Source: an uncultured Bradyrhizobium sp. (GTDB lineage Bacteria > Pseudomonadota > Alphaproteobacteria > Rhizobiales > Xanthobacteraceae). Taken from it: 34,275 nt of DNA. Both the position numbers and the translations under genes were made by a program. The stretch lies in NCBI RefSeq assembly GCF_936943645.1, contig NZ_CAKZJO010000006.1, forward strand, positions 1 through 34,275. Direction: 5' to 3'. A model generated the notes under the pieces. It was not told the origin of the DNA, ran no database searches, and saw only the letters and a program-made list of their open reading frames with translations. Below, in pieces: positions 7,006-16,251 of this stretch. Within the stretch, counting starts at the first letter, position 1, and every line of letters begins with the position of its first letter.

Positions 7006-8373
7006 TCAGTTCGACTTCGTCGCGGGAGGCGCTGCCGGCTGCGCCGCCGCTTGCGGGGCGCGGCCGACGACGACGGTCAGGAGGCCCTGGCCCCAGAGCC
7101 GCTTGGCGGCGGCCTTGGCGTCATCAAGCGTCACGGCGTCGACGATGGCATTGCGCCTCTCGATATAGTCGATCGGCAGCTTGTCCTGCTGGTACTGCAG
7201 CATCGCCTGCGCCAGCTTGGAGGAGGTGTCGAGCGCCAGCATCTGCGAACCCTTGAGGTAGGACTTGGCCTCGTCGAGCTCCTTCTGCGTCGGGCCTTCG
7301 TCGGCGATGCGGCGCACTTCCTTGTCGATGGCGTCGATGGTGTCGCCGGCGCGGTCGGCGCGGGTGCCGGTATTGCCGATGAAGATCGCCGAATGCTCCA
7401 TCCAGAGCAGCGCTTCATAGACCGAATAGGCAAGGCCGCGCTTCTCGCGGACCTCGCGATAGAGCCGCGAGGACAATCCGCCGCCGCCCAGGATGTGGTT
7501 GACGACATAGGCCGCCATGAAGTTCGGGTCGCTGCGCTTCACGCCGGGGCCGCCGAAGGTGATCACGGTTTGCGGCACGTCGAGCGTCACGAAGGCGCGC
7601 TGCGGCGGCTTTGCCGCGTCGACGTCAGGGACCGGCGTCAGGTTGGCCTTCGCCGGCAGGCTGCCGAAGGTGTGGTCGAGCAGCTTGCCGAGCGTCTCCG
7701 GATCGACGTCGCCGACGACGGCGATCTTCAGCCCATCCTTGGCGATCACCCGGCTGACGTAGTCCTTCAGATCGGCGATTGTGATGGTCGGGACGCTGTC
7801 GAGATTGCCGTTGGTCTGGCGACCGTAGGGATGATCGCCGAAGGTGACCTCCAGGAATTTGCGGCTCGCCAGGGACGTCGGGTTGGTGGTCTCGCGGCGC
7901 AGGCCCGAGACGACCTGCGAACGGATGCGCTCGACATCGGCGGGGTCGAAATGCGGCGAGGTCAGCGCGCTCCGCAGGAGATCAAAGGCCTCGTCCTTGT
8001 TGTCGCGCAGCATGCGCAGGCTGCCGCGGAAGGTGTCGCGGGAGGCGCTGAAGGACAGCTCGATGGCGCGGCGGTCGAGCCGCTCGTGGAAGGTCTTGGA
8101 ATCGAGATCGCCGGAGCCTTCATCGAGGAGGTCACCGACGAGATTGGCGACGCCCGACTTGTCCTTGGGATCCTGAGCGGAGCCGCCGGCAAAGGAATAT
8201 TCCATCGCGATCAGCGGCACGGTCGCGTCCTGCACGAACCAGGCCTCGATGCCGCCGGGCGAGACCAGGCGCTGGATCTTTGCGGCGGCGAACGAGGGCG
8301 AGATGGCGGCGAGGGAAAGCGCAGCGCCGGTGGCAAGCGAGACTACAACGCGTCGAAGCAAGGGATAGGTCAC
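7006..8373 (-). CDS. M16-family peptidase subunit lacking the zinc site
   Basis: This 455-residue exported protein has a signal peptide (about 1-30, ending near SFAAAK) and two M16 half-domains. At the place of the HxxEH zinc motif it reads NLVGD (residues 77-81), so it cannot bind the catalytic metal. It keeps the glycine-rich loop and Arg/Tyr region (GGGGLSSRLYREVREKRGLAYSVYE, split here as GGGGLSS and RGLAYSVYE) typical of the partner subunit. The GTG start at 8373 overlaps the upstream peptidase stop by four bases (GTGA) and has GAGGAG before it, so the pair is translationally coupled. In known two-subunit M16B peptidases such a subunit helps bind substrate. The substrate here is unknown. 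Confidence 0.93.
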   Translation of the reverse strand: MTYPLLRRVVVSLATGAALSLAAISPSFAAAKIQRLVSPGGIEAWFVQDATVPLIAMEYSFAGGSAQDPKDKSGVANLVGDLLDEGSGDLDSKTFHERLDRRAIELSFSASRDTFRGSLRMLRDNKDEAFDLLRSALTSPHFDPADVERIRSQVVSGLRRETTNPTSLASRKFLEVTFGDHPYGRQTNGNLDSVPTITIADLKDYVSRVIAKDGLKIAVVGDVDPETLGKLLDHTFGSLPAKANLTPVPDVDAAKPPQRAFVTLDVPQTVITFGGPGVKRSDPNFMAAYVVNHILGGGGLSSRLYREVREKRGLAYSVYEALLWMEHSAIFIGNTGTRADRAGDTIDAIDKEVRRIADEGPTQKELDEAKSYLKGSQMLALDTSSKLAQAMLQYQQDKLPIDYIERRNAIVDAVTLDDAKAAAKRLWGQGLLTVVVGRAPQAAAQPAAPPATKSN

Positions 8374-9761
8374 GAACGCTTCTCCTCGCGCTTGGCGGCA
8401 CTGGTGTCCTTGATCAGATAGCCCGTCACCGAGCGCTTCTTCTCGAGCCATTTCTGGGCTGCGGCGCGAACCTGCTCGGCGGTGACCGCGCGGATGCGGT
8501 CGGGCCAGCTCCGGATGTCCTCGATCGACAGGCCCGTGGTCAGCGCGCCGCCATACCAGCGCGCCAGCACTGCCTGGTTGTCCTGGGCGTAGATCGCTTC
8601 CGCGATCAGCTGGGTCTTGACGCGCTCCAGATCCTCGGCGCGGATCGGGTTCTGCGCGACATTGGCGATGACGCCGTCGACCGCCTGCTCGACCTCGGCG
8701 AAGCTGACGCCGGGTTTCGGCGAGGCCGAGATCGCGAACTGGGTCGGGTCGAGCGAGATGCTCGAATAGCTGGCGCTGGCGGAGACCGCGAGCGGCTTGT
8801 CGACCACGAGGGCGCGGTAGAGATAGGAATTGCTGCCGCTGCCCATCAGCTGCGCCAGCACGTCGAGGGCGGCGCTCTCACCGGCCGCAGCCGTGGTGGC
8901 CGAGGGCACGAGATAATAGCGCCGCATGCTCGGCTGCTCGACGCGCGGGTCGGCCAGCGTGACGGTGCGGGGGGCGGCGGGCTCCGGCTCCTGCGGACGG
9001 ACACGCCGGGCGGGAATCGCTGCTTGTGCCGGGATCGCGCCGAAATTGCGCTCGACCAGCGGGCGGATGTCGGCGGCGTCGACGTCACCGGCGATCACCA
9101 GGATGGCGTTGTTCGGCGCATAGAAGCGGCGGTAGAAGGCGAGCGCGTCCTCGCGATCGAGCTTCTCGATCTCCTGATGCCAGCCGATCACCGGCCGGCC
9201 GTAGGGATGATTGAGATAGAGCGCGGCCATGATCTGTTCGTTGAGCCGCGCGTCCGGATTGTTGGCGACGCGCATGTTGTACTCTTCGAGCACGACATCG
9301 CGCTCGGGCAGCACGTTCTCGTCCTTGAGGATGAGGCCGGTCATGCGGTCGGCCTCGAACTCCATCATGGTCGGCAGCTGCTCTTTCGGCACGCGCTGGT
9401 AATAGTTGGTGTAGTCGACCGAGGTCGAGGCGTTCTCGTTGCCGCCGACGCGGAGCACGGTCTGGGAGAATTCGCCGACCGGATGCTTCGAGGTGCCCTT
9501 GAACATCAGGTGCTCGAGGAAGTGGGCGAGGCCCGACTTGCCCGGCGTCTCGTCGGCCGAGCCGACCTTGTACCAGATCATCTCGGTGACCACGGGGGTG
9601 CGGTGATCGGGGATCACCACGACCTGCATGCCGTTGCCGAGGGTGAAGCTGGCGGGCGGTGCCGATGTGACCGTGGTCTGGGCGAGGGCCGCACCTGATG
9701 TCAGGACACTGGTCGAAAGCAGCGCGGCAAGGAGGCAGGCAGCCGATCGGTAAGAGGACAT
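8370..9761 (-). CDS. M16-family zinc metallopeptidase, catalytic subunit
   Basis: This 463-residue exported insulinase/pitrilysin-type peptidase has a signal peptide ending near ALAQTT (residue 28). The zinc motif is HFLEH, with His80, Glu83 and His84. The third ligand is probably Glu160 in DVVLEEYNMR, about 75 residues on, as in the family. Both M16 half-domains are present. The start at 9761 puts the AAGGG ribosome site six bases upstream, and an ATG one codon earlier is also possible. Together with the following gene it should form a two-subunit periplasmic peptidase. It is the fifth gene of the ribF-ileS-lspA series, although a hairpin precedes it. Confidence 0.95.
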   Translation of the reverse strand: MSSYRSAACLLAALLSTSVLTSGAALAQTTVTSAPPASFTLGNGMQVVVIPDHRTPVVTEMIWYKVGSADETPGKSGLAHFLEHLMFKGTSKHPVGEFSQTVLRVGGNENASTSVDYTNYYQRVPKEQLPTMMEFEADRMTGLILKDENVLPERDVVLEEYNMRVANNPDARLNEQIMAALYLNHPYGRPVIGWHQEIEKLDREDALAFYRRFYAPNNAILVIAGDVDAADIRPLVERNFGAIPAQAAIPARRVRPQEPEPAAPRTVTLADPRVEQPSMRRYYLVPSATTAAAGESAALDVLAQLMGSGSNSYLYRALVVDKPLAVSASASYSSISLDPTQFAISASPKPGVSFAEVEQAVDGVIANVAQNPIRAEDLERVKTQLIAEAIYAQDNQAVLARWYGGALTTGLSIEDIRSWPDRIRAVTAEQVRAAAQKWLEKKRSVTGYLIKDTSAAKREEKRS

Positions 9762-9901
9762 CATGATCCCTTGAAAAGGCCGAGGTCCGGATGTCCGGCT
9801 CGGAAGGCACGGCATGCTACACCGTGCGGCTGAGGCTTCGCGTCACGAAGCAGAGAACTCAACGCGGTGGCAAGTTACTGTTATGCAATTTATCGAACGC
9901 G

Positions 9902-9924
9902 GCCGGCGTGCATGACACGCCGGC
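9902..9924 (-). terminator. Hairpin between the secreted unknown gene and the M16 pair
   Basis: GCCGGCGTG (9902-9910) and CACGCCGGC (9916-9924) form a perfect nine-pair stem with a five-base loop, 30 bases after the stop of the upstream gene. There is no strong T-run, so it could attenuate rather than end transcription into the peptidase genes. Confidence 0.5.
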
Positions 9925-9953
9925 GCAGGGTTCGTTTCCGAGGGACGGGAACG

Positions 9954-10679
9954 CTATTGTTCCTTGTCCTTGCCCGACATGATGTCGAAATAGGTCCGGC
10001 GAGTCTTGTCCGGTCCGGCGCCATAGGCGTAGTTCGGCGAGGGCGTCTGATAGCCCGGGGGCGGCTCGACCAGCGACTGGCGCGGCGGCTCGCTGGTGAA
10101 TTTCTTCTCTTCGGTGGCGTTGCCGCCCTTCATCATGTTCCACAGACCGCCGGAGAAGCCGAGCTCGGCAGGGCTGAGCGACGGATTGCCGTTGGTGCCG
10201 GGCTGGATCGGATCGTTGGTGGTCCGGGGGGCTGCGGCGACCTGGCCGGCCTTCATCTCGGCGGGCGTCAGCGGTCGGGCGGCCTGCCAGTTCTCGGTTT
10301 CCTTGGTGGCCTTCTTGCGCGCGGCGATGGCTTCCTTGCGGCGCTTTTCCTCGGGGTCCTTGGGCCAGTTCGGAGCATTCTTGGCTTCGGTCGCAGGCGG
10401 CGGCAGATCGAGCTTGGGCGGCACCACTAGCGGCGAGCGCTCGCGGTATTCGATGCCTTTCTTCTCCATGCTCTTGGCGCCGATGCCGGACATCAGATTG
10501 TCGATGATCTTCTCTTCGAAGGTCATGCCGTCATCTTCATCGTCGTCGTCACCGGCGCGGGCGGCGCCAGCCGACATGACGAGGCCGATGCCGAGCGCGA
10601 CAGCGGACAGTTTCAACGCCTGCCAGAACCCCCATCGGGGGTCTCGACCCATCGAACCGCTGGTCTTCGAGCTGCGCAT
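9954..10679 (-). CDS. Exported protein of unknown function with acidic N-terminus
   Basis: The 241-residue product starts with a basic stretch and a hydrophobic segment (LSAVALGIGLVMSAGAARAG), a signal peptide or anchor ending near residue 42. A run of acidic residues (GDDDDEDDG) follows. The remainder is rich in Pro, Lys and Glu and is probably mostly disordered. Identifiable pieces are LTPAEMKAGQ, LSPAELGFSGGLWNMMKGG and a C-terminal RRTYFDIMSGKDKEQ. No domain is recognised. The ATG at 10679 removes a leader (MRGNLPQYGTG) that looks untranslated, but the longer start at 10718 is possible. It lies between lspA and the exported M16 pair, which suggests a cell-envelope role only by association. 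Confidence 0.8.
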   Translation of the reverse strand: MRSSKTSGSMGRDPRWGFWQALKLSAVALGIGLVMSAGAARAGDDDDEDDGMTFEEKIIDNLMSGIGAKSMEKKGIEYRERSPLVVPPKLDLPPPATEAKNAPNWPKDPEEKRRKEAIAARKKATKETENWQAARPLTPAEMKAGQVAAAPRTTNDPIQPGTNGNPSLSPAELGFSGGLWNMMKGGNATEEKKFTSEPPRQSLVEPPPGYQTPSPNYAYGAGPDKTRRTYFDIMSGKDKEQ

Positions 10680-10775
10680 ACTTGTACCTGTTCCATATTG
10701 TGGCAGATTGCCGCGCAAACGCGGCCAATCCCTCGCAAAAAACGGGTTCCACCTGCCGGTCCGTATCGGCCGGGA

Positions 10776-11270
10776 TCAGGGCGCTTTTGCGGCGGGTACC
10801 CCCAGGAAGGAATCATACAATAGCCCCGCCACCCCAGCAACGATGGCCACGTCCGCGAGGTTAAACACGTACCAATTATAGGTATTTCCGGCGATCTCGA
10901 TGTGGAACAGGGCGAAATCGACCACCGCGCCATAGGCCAGGCGGTCGATGCCGTTGCCGATGGCGCCGCCGATGATCAGGCCCAGCCCGACCGTGGCCAG
11001 CCGGGTGTGCGAGCGGGCCATCCAGATCGCGAGCGCAATCACGGCCACGGCCTTCACCGCCATCAGCGCGAACTGCGCCGCCTGGCTGTCGTTCTGCAGC
11101 CAGCCGAAGCTGATGCCGATATTCCAGGCCAGCACCAGGTCGAAGAACGGCGTCACCTTGACGACGCCGCGACGGGCGAGATCGAACCCGTTCAGCAGCC
11201 ACAGCTTCGAGGCCTGGTCGGCCACGAGGGTGACCAGGGCCGCGAGGATGCCGGCGCGGAGAGGGGGCAT
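10776..11270 (-). CDS. lspA: Lipoprotein signal peptidase (signal peptidase II)
   Basis: LspA cleaves the signal peptide of diacylated prolipoproteins in the inner membrane. The 164-residue protein has four hydrophobic segments. It carries the two conserved aspartate motifs, GNGIDRLAYGAVVDF and FNLADVAIVAG, which hold the catalytic pair, and the family opening LVADQASKLWLL. The length is standard. The ATG at 11270 lies eight bases after the ileS stop. A GTG at 11306 would overlap ileS and is less likely. The ileS-lspA order is widely conserved in proteobacteria. Confidence 0.95.
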   Translation of the reverse strand: MPPLRAGILAALVTLVADQASKLWLLNGFDLARRGVVKVTPFFDLVLAWNIGISFGWLQNDSQAAQFALMAVKAVAVIALAIWMARSHTRLATVGLGLIIGGAIGNGIDRLAYGAVVDFALFHIEIAGNTYNWYVFNLADVAIVAGVAGLLYDSFLGVPAAKAP

Positions 11271-11278
11271 GCCGGGGA

Positions 11279-14278
11279 TCAGACGCTCACGCCCAACGCC
11301 TTCCACTCGCGCAGTGCCTTGGCGTCGCGCGGGGTGACGTCGGGATATTCAGCGTCTTCGCCGACCGTCGGCGAAATCTTCCAGGAGCGGGCGCATTTGG
11401 TACCGACCGCCTTCTCGACCACGACCGCCACGCCGGGCACGGCATCGAGACGGAAAGCCGAGGCCGGCGCCTCGCCCTCGCGCACCTCGTAGTTCGAGGT
11501 GATGCAGATCTCGGCGAGGTCGGTGTCGAACAGCGTCATGAGCACGTTCCGGTCGGCCACATAGATCACCGGGGAAGCCTCCAGCGAGGAGCCGATGTTC
11601 TTGGCGGCGCGTTCGAGCTCGAGCGCGCCGGTGACGACGCGGCGGACGTTGCGGATCGTCTCCCACTTCGCGGCGAGCTTGTCGTCGCGCAGGGCCTCGA
11701 GATCGGTCGGGAACAGCGTCAGGTGCACCGAGGCCTCGGCGTCGGGGCGATACATGCGCCAGCCTTCCTCCGCGGTGAAGCTGAGGATCGGCGCCAGCCA
11801 TTTCAGGACCGAGGTGCACAACAGGTCGATCGTCGTCAGCGCCGCCTTGCGCGTCAGCGACGACGGCGGATCGCAATACAGCGTGTCCTTGCGGATATCG
11901 AAATAGAACGCCGAAAGCTCGCTGTTGAGGAAGGCGGACAGGGTCGCGACCACGGTCTTGTAGTCGAATTCCCGATAGGCCTTGTCGACGGCGGCGGCGC
12001 GCACGGCGAGCTCGTGCAGCATCAGCCGCTCGAGCTCGGGCATCTCGGCCGGCGCGACGGCGTCGGCCGGCTTGTAATGATGCAGCGTGCCGAGCATCCA
12101 GCGCACGGTGTTGCGCAGCTTGCGGTAGGTCTCGACCGTGTTCTTCAGGATCTCGGGGCCGATGCGCTGGTCGTCGGTGTAGTCGCAGGACGCGACCCAG
12201 AGCCGGAGGATGTCTGCGCCGGATTCCTTGATGACGGACTGCGGCTCGATGGTGTTGCCGAGCGACTTCGACATCTTGCGGCCGTCCTCGGCCTGCGTGA
12301 AGCCGTGGGTCAGCACGACGTCGTAAGGCGCACGGCCGCGCGTGCCGCAGCTTTCCAGCAGCGAGGAGTGGAACCAGCCGCGATGCTGGTCCGAGCCTTC
12401 CAGATACATCACCGTGTCGGTGCCGCCGTCGACCTTGCGCTTGATGCCTGCGAGACCCGGGAAATGCGCGGGGTCTTCGAGCACGAAGGCGTGCGTCGAG
12501 CCGGAATCGAACCAGACGTCGAGGATGTCGTCGACCTTCTGCCAGTCCTCGCTCGCGCGGGACCCAAGGAAGCGCTCGCGGGCGCCCTTGGCGTACCAGG
12601 CATCGGCGCCTTCCTGCTCGAAGGCTTCGCCGATACGCGTATTCACCGCCTCGTCCTGGAGGATCTCGGCGGAGCCGTCGCCCTTCTCGCGCACGAACAC
12701 GGCGATCGGCACGCCCCAGGCGCGCTGGCGCGAGATCACCCAGTCCGGCCGCGCCTCGATCATGCCATTGATGCGGTTTTCGCCGGACGGCGGCACCCAT
12801 TGCGTCACCGAGATCGCGTGCAGCGCGCGGGCGCGCAGCGTGTCGCCGCTCTTCGCCTGGCCGTTCACCGCAACATCCTTGTCCATCGCGATGAACCATT
12901 GCGGCGTATTGCGGAAGATCACCGGCTTCTTGGAGCGCCAGGAATGCGGATATTGGTGCTTGAGCCGGCCGCGCGCGAGCAGCATGCCGCGTTCGACGAG
13001 CGCCTTGATCACGGCCTCGTTGGCATCGCCCTTCTCGCCTTTGTCGTTGATGACGCGCTTGCCGGCAAAGCCCGGCGCGTGATCGGTATAGGCGCCGTTC
13101 TCGTCGACGGTGTAGGGGATTGCGGTCGAGATGCCGCGCGCATCGAGGTCGCGCGCCTGCGCCATCCAGGCATCGAAGTCTTCGCGGCCATGGCCGGGCG
13201 CGGTGTGCACGAAGCCGGTGCCGGTGTCGTCGGTGACGTGGTCGCCGGGCAAGAGCGGCACGACGAAGTCGTAGCCGCCGGCAAGTCCCTTGAGCGGATG
13301 GGCGCATTCGATCGCGTCCATGGTGTCGCCGGGAATGTCGCGCACTTTCTCATACGCCGTCACGCGCGCCTGCTTGAACACCTCTTCGGCCAGCGCGTCG
13401 GCAAGGATCAGGAGATCGCCGGTCCTGGTCCAGTTGTCGGCGGGTGCGTCCGTCACCTTGTACAGGCCGTAGCCGATCTTCGGCGAGAACGAGATGGCGC
13501 GGTTGCCGGGCAGGGTCCAGGGCGTGGTGGTCCAGATCACGACGCTTGCGGCGGCGAGCGCACCGTGCGCGGGCGAGGTGACCGGAAATTTCACCCACAC
13601 CGTATCGGAGGTGTAGTCCTCGTACTCGACCTCGGCTTCGGCGAGCGCGGTCTTCTCGACCACGCTCCACATGACAGGCTTGGAGCCGCGATAGAGCGTG
13701 CCGTTGGCGGCGAACTTCATCAGCTCGCGCGCGATCTGGGCTTCGGCCGGGAAGCTCATGGTGGCGTAGGGATGGTCCCAGTCGCCGATGACGCCGAGCC
13801 GCTTGAACTCCTCACGTTGTACGCCGAGCCAATGCGTGGCGTAGGCGCGGCATTCCTTCCGGAAATCGATCATCGCAGCGCTGTCGCGGAAGTCGGGCTT
13901 CTGCTTGCCCTTCTTGCGATAGTGCTCCTCCTCGACCTTCCATTCGATCGGCAGGCCGTGGCAGTCCCAGCCCGGGACGTAGTTGGAATCGAAGCCGAGC
14001 ATCTGCTGGCTCTTGGTGACGAGATCCTTCAGGATCTTGTTCAGCGCCGTGCCGATATGGATGTTGCCGTTGGCGTAGGGCGGGCCGTCATGCAGCACGA
14101 ACTTGGCGCGGCCGCGGGCAGCCTCGCGCAGCTTCTCGTAGAGGCCGATCTCGTACCAGCGCTTGAGGATCTCCGGCTCGCGCTGCGGCAGGCCGGCGCG
14201 CATCGGGAAATCCGTCTGCGGCAGGAAAAGGGTCTTGGAATAGTCTTTGGCGTCGGACTTTTGCGGCTTTTCGGACAT
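11279..14278 (-). CDS. ileS: Isoleucyl-tRNA synthetase
   Basis: IleS charges tRNA-Ile and edits misactivated valine. The 999-residue protein has the class I signature [15 protein letters not shown] near the N-terminus. The editing domain lies in the middle, and the KMSKS loop appears as [15 protein letters not shown]. At the C-terminus, where many bacterial enzymes bind zinc with two Cys-x2-Cys pairs, only KCARSW remains and the second pair is missing, so this zinc site is probably lost. The start at 14278 ([15 protein letters not shown]) is preferred, and an in-frame start at 14344 adds 22 non-conserved-looking residues. It lies downstream of ribF, separated by a gap with a 13-bp tandem repeat. 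Confidence 0.97.
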   Translation of the reverse strand: MSEKPQKSDAKDYSKTLFLPQTDFPMRAGLPQREPEILKRWYEIGLYEKLREAARGRAKFVLHDGPPYANGNIHIGTALNKILKDLVTKSQQMLGFDSNYVPGWDCHGLPIEWKVEEEHYRKKGKQKPDFRDSAAMIDFRKECRAYATHWLGVQREEFKRLGVIGDWDHPYATMSFPAEAQIARELMKFAANGTLYRGSKPVMWSVVEKTALAEAEVEYEDYTSDTVWVKFPVTSPAHGALAAASVVIWTTTPWTLPGNRAISFSPKIGYGLYKVTDAPADNWTRTGDLLILADALAEEVFKQARVTAYEKVRDIPGDTMDAIECAHPLKGLAGGYDFVVPLLPGDHVTDDTGTGFVHTAPGHGREDFDAWMAQARDLDARGISTAIPYTVDENGAYTDHAPGFAGKRVINDKGEKGDANEAVIKALVERGMLLARGRLKHQYPHSWRSKKPVIFRNTPQWFIAMDKDVAVNGQAKSGDTLRARALHAISVTQWVPPSGENRINGMIEARPDWVISRQRAWGVPIAVFVREKGDGSAEILQDEAVNTRIGEAFEQEGADAWYAKGARERFLGSRASEDWQKVDDILDVWFDSGSTHAFVLEDPAHFPGLAGIKRKVDGGTDTVMYLEGSDQHRGWFHSSLLESCGTRGRAPYDVVLTHGFTQAEDGRKMSKSLGNTIEPQSVIKESGADILRLWVASCDYTDDQRIGPEILKNTVETYRKLRNTVRWMLGTLHHYKPADAVAPAEMPELERLMLHELAVRAAAVDKAYREFDYKTVVATLSAFLNSELSAFYFDIRKDTLYCDPPSSLTRKAALTTIDLLCTSVLKWLAPILSFTAEEGWRMYRPDAEASVHLTLFPTDLEALRDDKLAAKWETIRNVRRVVTGALELERAAKNIGSSLEASPVIYVADRNVLMTLFDTDLAEICITSNYEVREGEAPASAFRLDAVPGVAVVVEKAVGTKCARSWKISPTVGEDAEYPDVTPRDAKALREWKALGVSV

Positions 14279-14445
14279 GAGGCTGACTGGCTCGGAAGGG
14301 CGCGGGAACGAATGGCGATGCGGAATCGCGGGGTGAAACGACAAAATCCCGGTCTTGCGCCGAGCACTTAAGCTCAGGCGAAAGCCGGGCCGCTAATCCC
14401 TATGATGCGCCGCGCAAACATGGGCACTCCATAGCAGGGGGCCAA

Positions 14446-14510
14446 GGGAAGCGCAAAAGGGAAGCGCAAAAGGGAAGCGCAAAAGAGAAGCGCAATAGGG
14501 AAGCGCAAAG
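14446..14510. repeat. Five tandem copies of a 13-bp unit (GGGAAGCGCAAAA)
   Basis: Units begin at 14446, 14459, 14472, 14485 and 14498. The first three are identical. The fourth is GAGAAGCGCAATA and the fifth GGGAAGCGCAAAG. The block lies between the ribF stop and the ileS start, in the expected shared transcript and outside any plausible coding frame. Such short repeats can change copy number by strand slippage. Confidence 0.95.
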
Positions 14511-14535
14511 GTTCGGGGGGAGGCCGGTTCGGCCC

Positions 14536-15519
14536 TCAATCGACGATGCCGAGCCTCGGAAACGCGTCCGGGGCGGCGGCCAGGATGGCGCGAGCGCGGG
14601 CTGAATCGTCGTCCATCTGCCGGATCAGGGCCTCCAGACTATCGAATTTCAGCTCCTCGCGGATGAAGCCGACGAAGGCGCAGTCCAGCTCCTGCCCGTA
14701 GAGATCGCCCTTGAAGTCGAACAGGAAGATTTCCAGCAGCGGGGCACCGTTGTCGAAGGTCGGGCGGCGGCCGAAGCTGGCCACCCCGTTCAGCCGCACC
14801 TGGTCCTTTCCTTGGCCGCGGCCGACCCGCACCGCATAGATGCCGTGCTTCAGCCCGCAATTGGCGTCCAGGCGGATATTGGCGGTGGGATAACCGAGGT
14901 CGCGGCCGCGCTTCTCGCCATGGATCACCTCGCCGGTGACGAACCAGGGCGCGCCCAGCATGGTGGTGGCCTCGTCGAGCTGGCCTTCGGCGAGGGCGAC
15001 CCGGATGGCGCTGGAGGACACCGGCCGCTCGTCGATGTCGACATGCGCCTGCACGTCGACCTCGATGCCGAGCCGGGGCGCCTCGTTGACCAGAAGACTG
15101 GGCGAGCCGACCCGTCCCTTGCCGAAATGGAAGTCGTAGCCGACCGCGATTCCGCTGACGCCGAGCCGTCCGATCAGGTCATGGTGAATGAAATCTTGCG
15201 CACTGGTTCCGGCGCGGGCCTTGTCGAAGGTCATGACCACGGCGCCGGCGAGCCCGGTGCCGGCCAGAAGCCGCAGCTTGGCCCGTTCGTCCGTCAGGCG
15301 GAATTGCGGGGTGTTGGGGCTGAAAAAACGCCGTGGATGGGGCTCGAAAGTCAGCGCCAGCGCAGGGCGGCCATGCGCCCGGCCCATTTCCAGGGCCGCA
15401 GCGATCACGGCGCGGTGGCCGAGATGAACCCCGTCGAAATTGCCCATGGCCACCACGGCGCCCCTTGGAATGGCGGTGGCCGGCGTGGTGTCGCGAATAA
15501 CGTTAAAATGCGGGGCCAT
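14536..15519 (-). CDS. ribF: Bifunctional riboflavin kinase / FAD synthetase
   Basis: RibF phosphorylates riboflavin to FMN and adenylates FMN to FAD in the cytoplasm. The 327-residue protein has an N-terminal nucleotidyltransferase domain with MGNFDGVHLGHRAVI. The C-terminal flavokinase domain has GYPTANIRLD and the later acidic segment LLEIFLFDFKGDLYGQEL. The length and domain order are standard. It is the first gene of the ribF-ileS-lspA series, a conserved order in proteobacteria, and is divergent from the CheY-like gene. Confidence 0.96.
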   Translation of the reverse strand: MAPHFNVIRDTTPATAIPRGAVVAMGNFDGVHLGHRAVIAAALEMGRAHGRPALALTFEPHPRRFFSPNTPQFRLTDERAKLRLLAGTGLAGAVVMTFDKARAGTSAQDFIHHDLIGRLGVSGIAVGYDFHFGKGRVGSPSLLVNEAPRLGIEVDVQAHVDIDERPVSSSAIRVALAEGQLDEATTMLGAPWFVTGEVIHGEKRGRDLGYPTANIRLDANCGLKHGIYAVRVGRGQGKDQVRLNGVASFGRRPTFDNGAPLLEIFLFDFKGDLYGQELDCAFVGFIREELKFDSLEALIRQMDDDSARARAILAAAPDAFPRLGIVD

Positions 15520-15745
15520 CAGGGGAATTCTCGAACCGGCGGGACCGGCCGGGACCGTGGCGCGACCCGCCCGGCGAAGTCAAGCGGGGGGCCAACCTGT
15601 GCCGAACCCAATTTCAGTTCTTCGGGGCCGCCCCCAATTAACGCGCTGTTTAACGCCTTGGTGCTAGTCCTTGAACGTGGAACTGCCGGGCTCCGGCCTG
15701 GCAGGTCCGATCCTAGTATTCCTGTTATGCGTTGGGGGAGTCGAG

Positions 15746-16141
15746 ATGGCGGTTGATTTGTCGATGCCGGTTCTGGTGGTGGATGACTACAGCACCATGA
15801 TCCGTATCATCAGGAATCTGCTGAAGCAGCTTGGCTTCGAGAATATCGACGATGCCAGCGACGGTTCGGCAGCGCTGAACAAGATGCGCGGCAAGAAGTA
15901 CGGGCTCGTGATCTCCGATTGGAACATGGAGCCGATGACGGGCTACGACCTGCTGCGCGAAGTGCGCGCGGATCCGAACCTCGCCACCACGCCCTTCATC
16001 ATGATCACGGCGGAATCCAAGACCGAGAACGTGATCGCGGCCAAGAAGGCCGGCGTGAACAATTACATCGTCAAGCCGTTCAATGCGGCGACGCTGAAGA
16101 CCAAGATCGAGGCGGTCTTCCCGGACATGGCGAGCGCGTAA
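15746..16141 (+). CDS. Single-domain CheY-like response regulator
   Basis: This 131-residue protein is only a receiver domain. The acidic pocket is Asp13 and Asp14, the phosphoacceptor is Asp58 (VISDWNMEP), and the signalling residues are Thr88, Tyr107 and Lys110 (YIVKPF). Its closest look is to CheY of chemotaxis, notably the RNLLKQLGFENIDDASDGSAAL segment. No cheA or other chemotaxis gene is nearby, so it is an orphan. A GGGGAG ribosome site (15735-15740) is five bases before the ATG. Whether it serves flagellar switching or another phosphorelay cannot be decided here. Confidence 0.93.
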   Translation: MAVDLSMPVLVVDDYSTMIRIIRNLLKQLGFENIDDASDGSAALNKMRGKKYGLVISDWNMEPMTGYDLLREVRADPNLATTPFIMITAESKTENVIAAKKAGVNNYIVKPFNAATLKTKIEAVFPDMASA

Positions 16142-16174
16142 GCCGCTTTCGAAGCTATCCGCCGAATTTGGAAG

Positions 16175-16196
16175 GCCCGGGCACGTCCCGGGCTTT
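16175..16196 (+). terminator. Hairpin terminator after the CheY-like gene
   Basis: GCCCGGG (16175-16181) pairs perfectly with CCCGGGC (16187-16193) around CACGT and is followed by TTT. It is 33 bases after the stop and faces the convergent HAD gene. Confidence 0.7.
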
Positions 16197-16251
16197 CTGC
16201 GTTTGGCCCGTCCGGGCGCGCTTCACGCGCGGAATGACAGAAGTCGGGCCG

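Noticed and set aside
11723..14371. Very long open frame on the + strand opposite ileS
   Set aside because: In GC-rich DNA the antisense frame of a real gene often stays open. The translation is rich in Arg, Ala, Gly, His and Asp without any domain, while the - strand is clearly IleS.
14446..14510. CRISPR-like array
   Set aside because: Units are only 13 bases and directly joined without spacers, and no cas genes are present.
15638..15654. CtrA box between ribF and the CheY-like gene
   Set aside because: TTAA and TTAAC are separated by eight bases, not seven, so the match is not canonical. I did not list it as a site.
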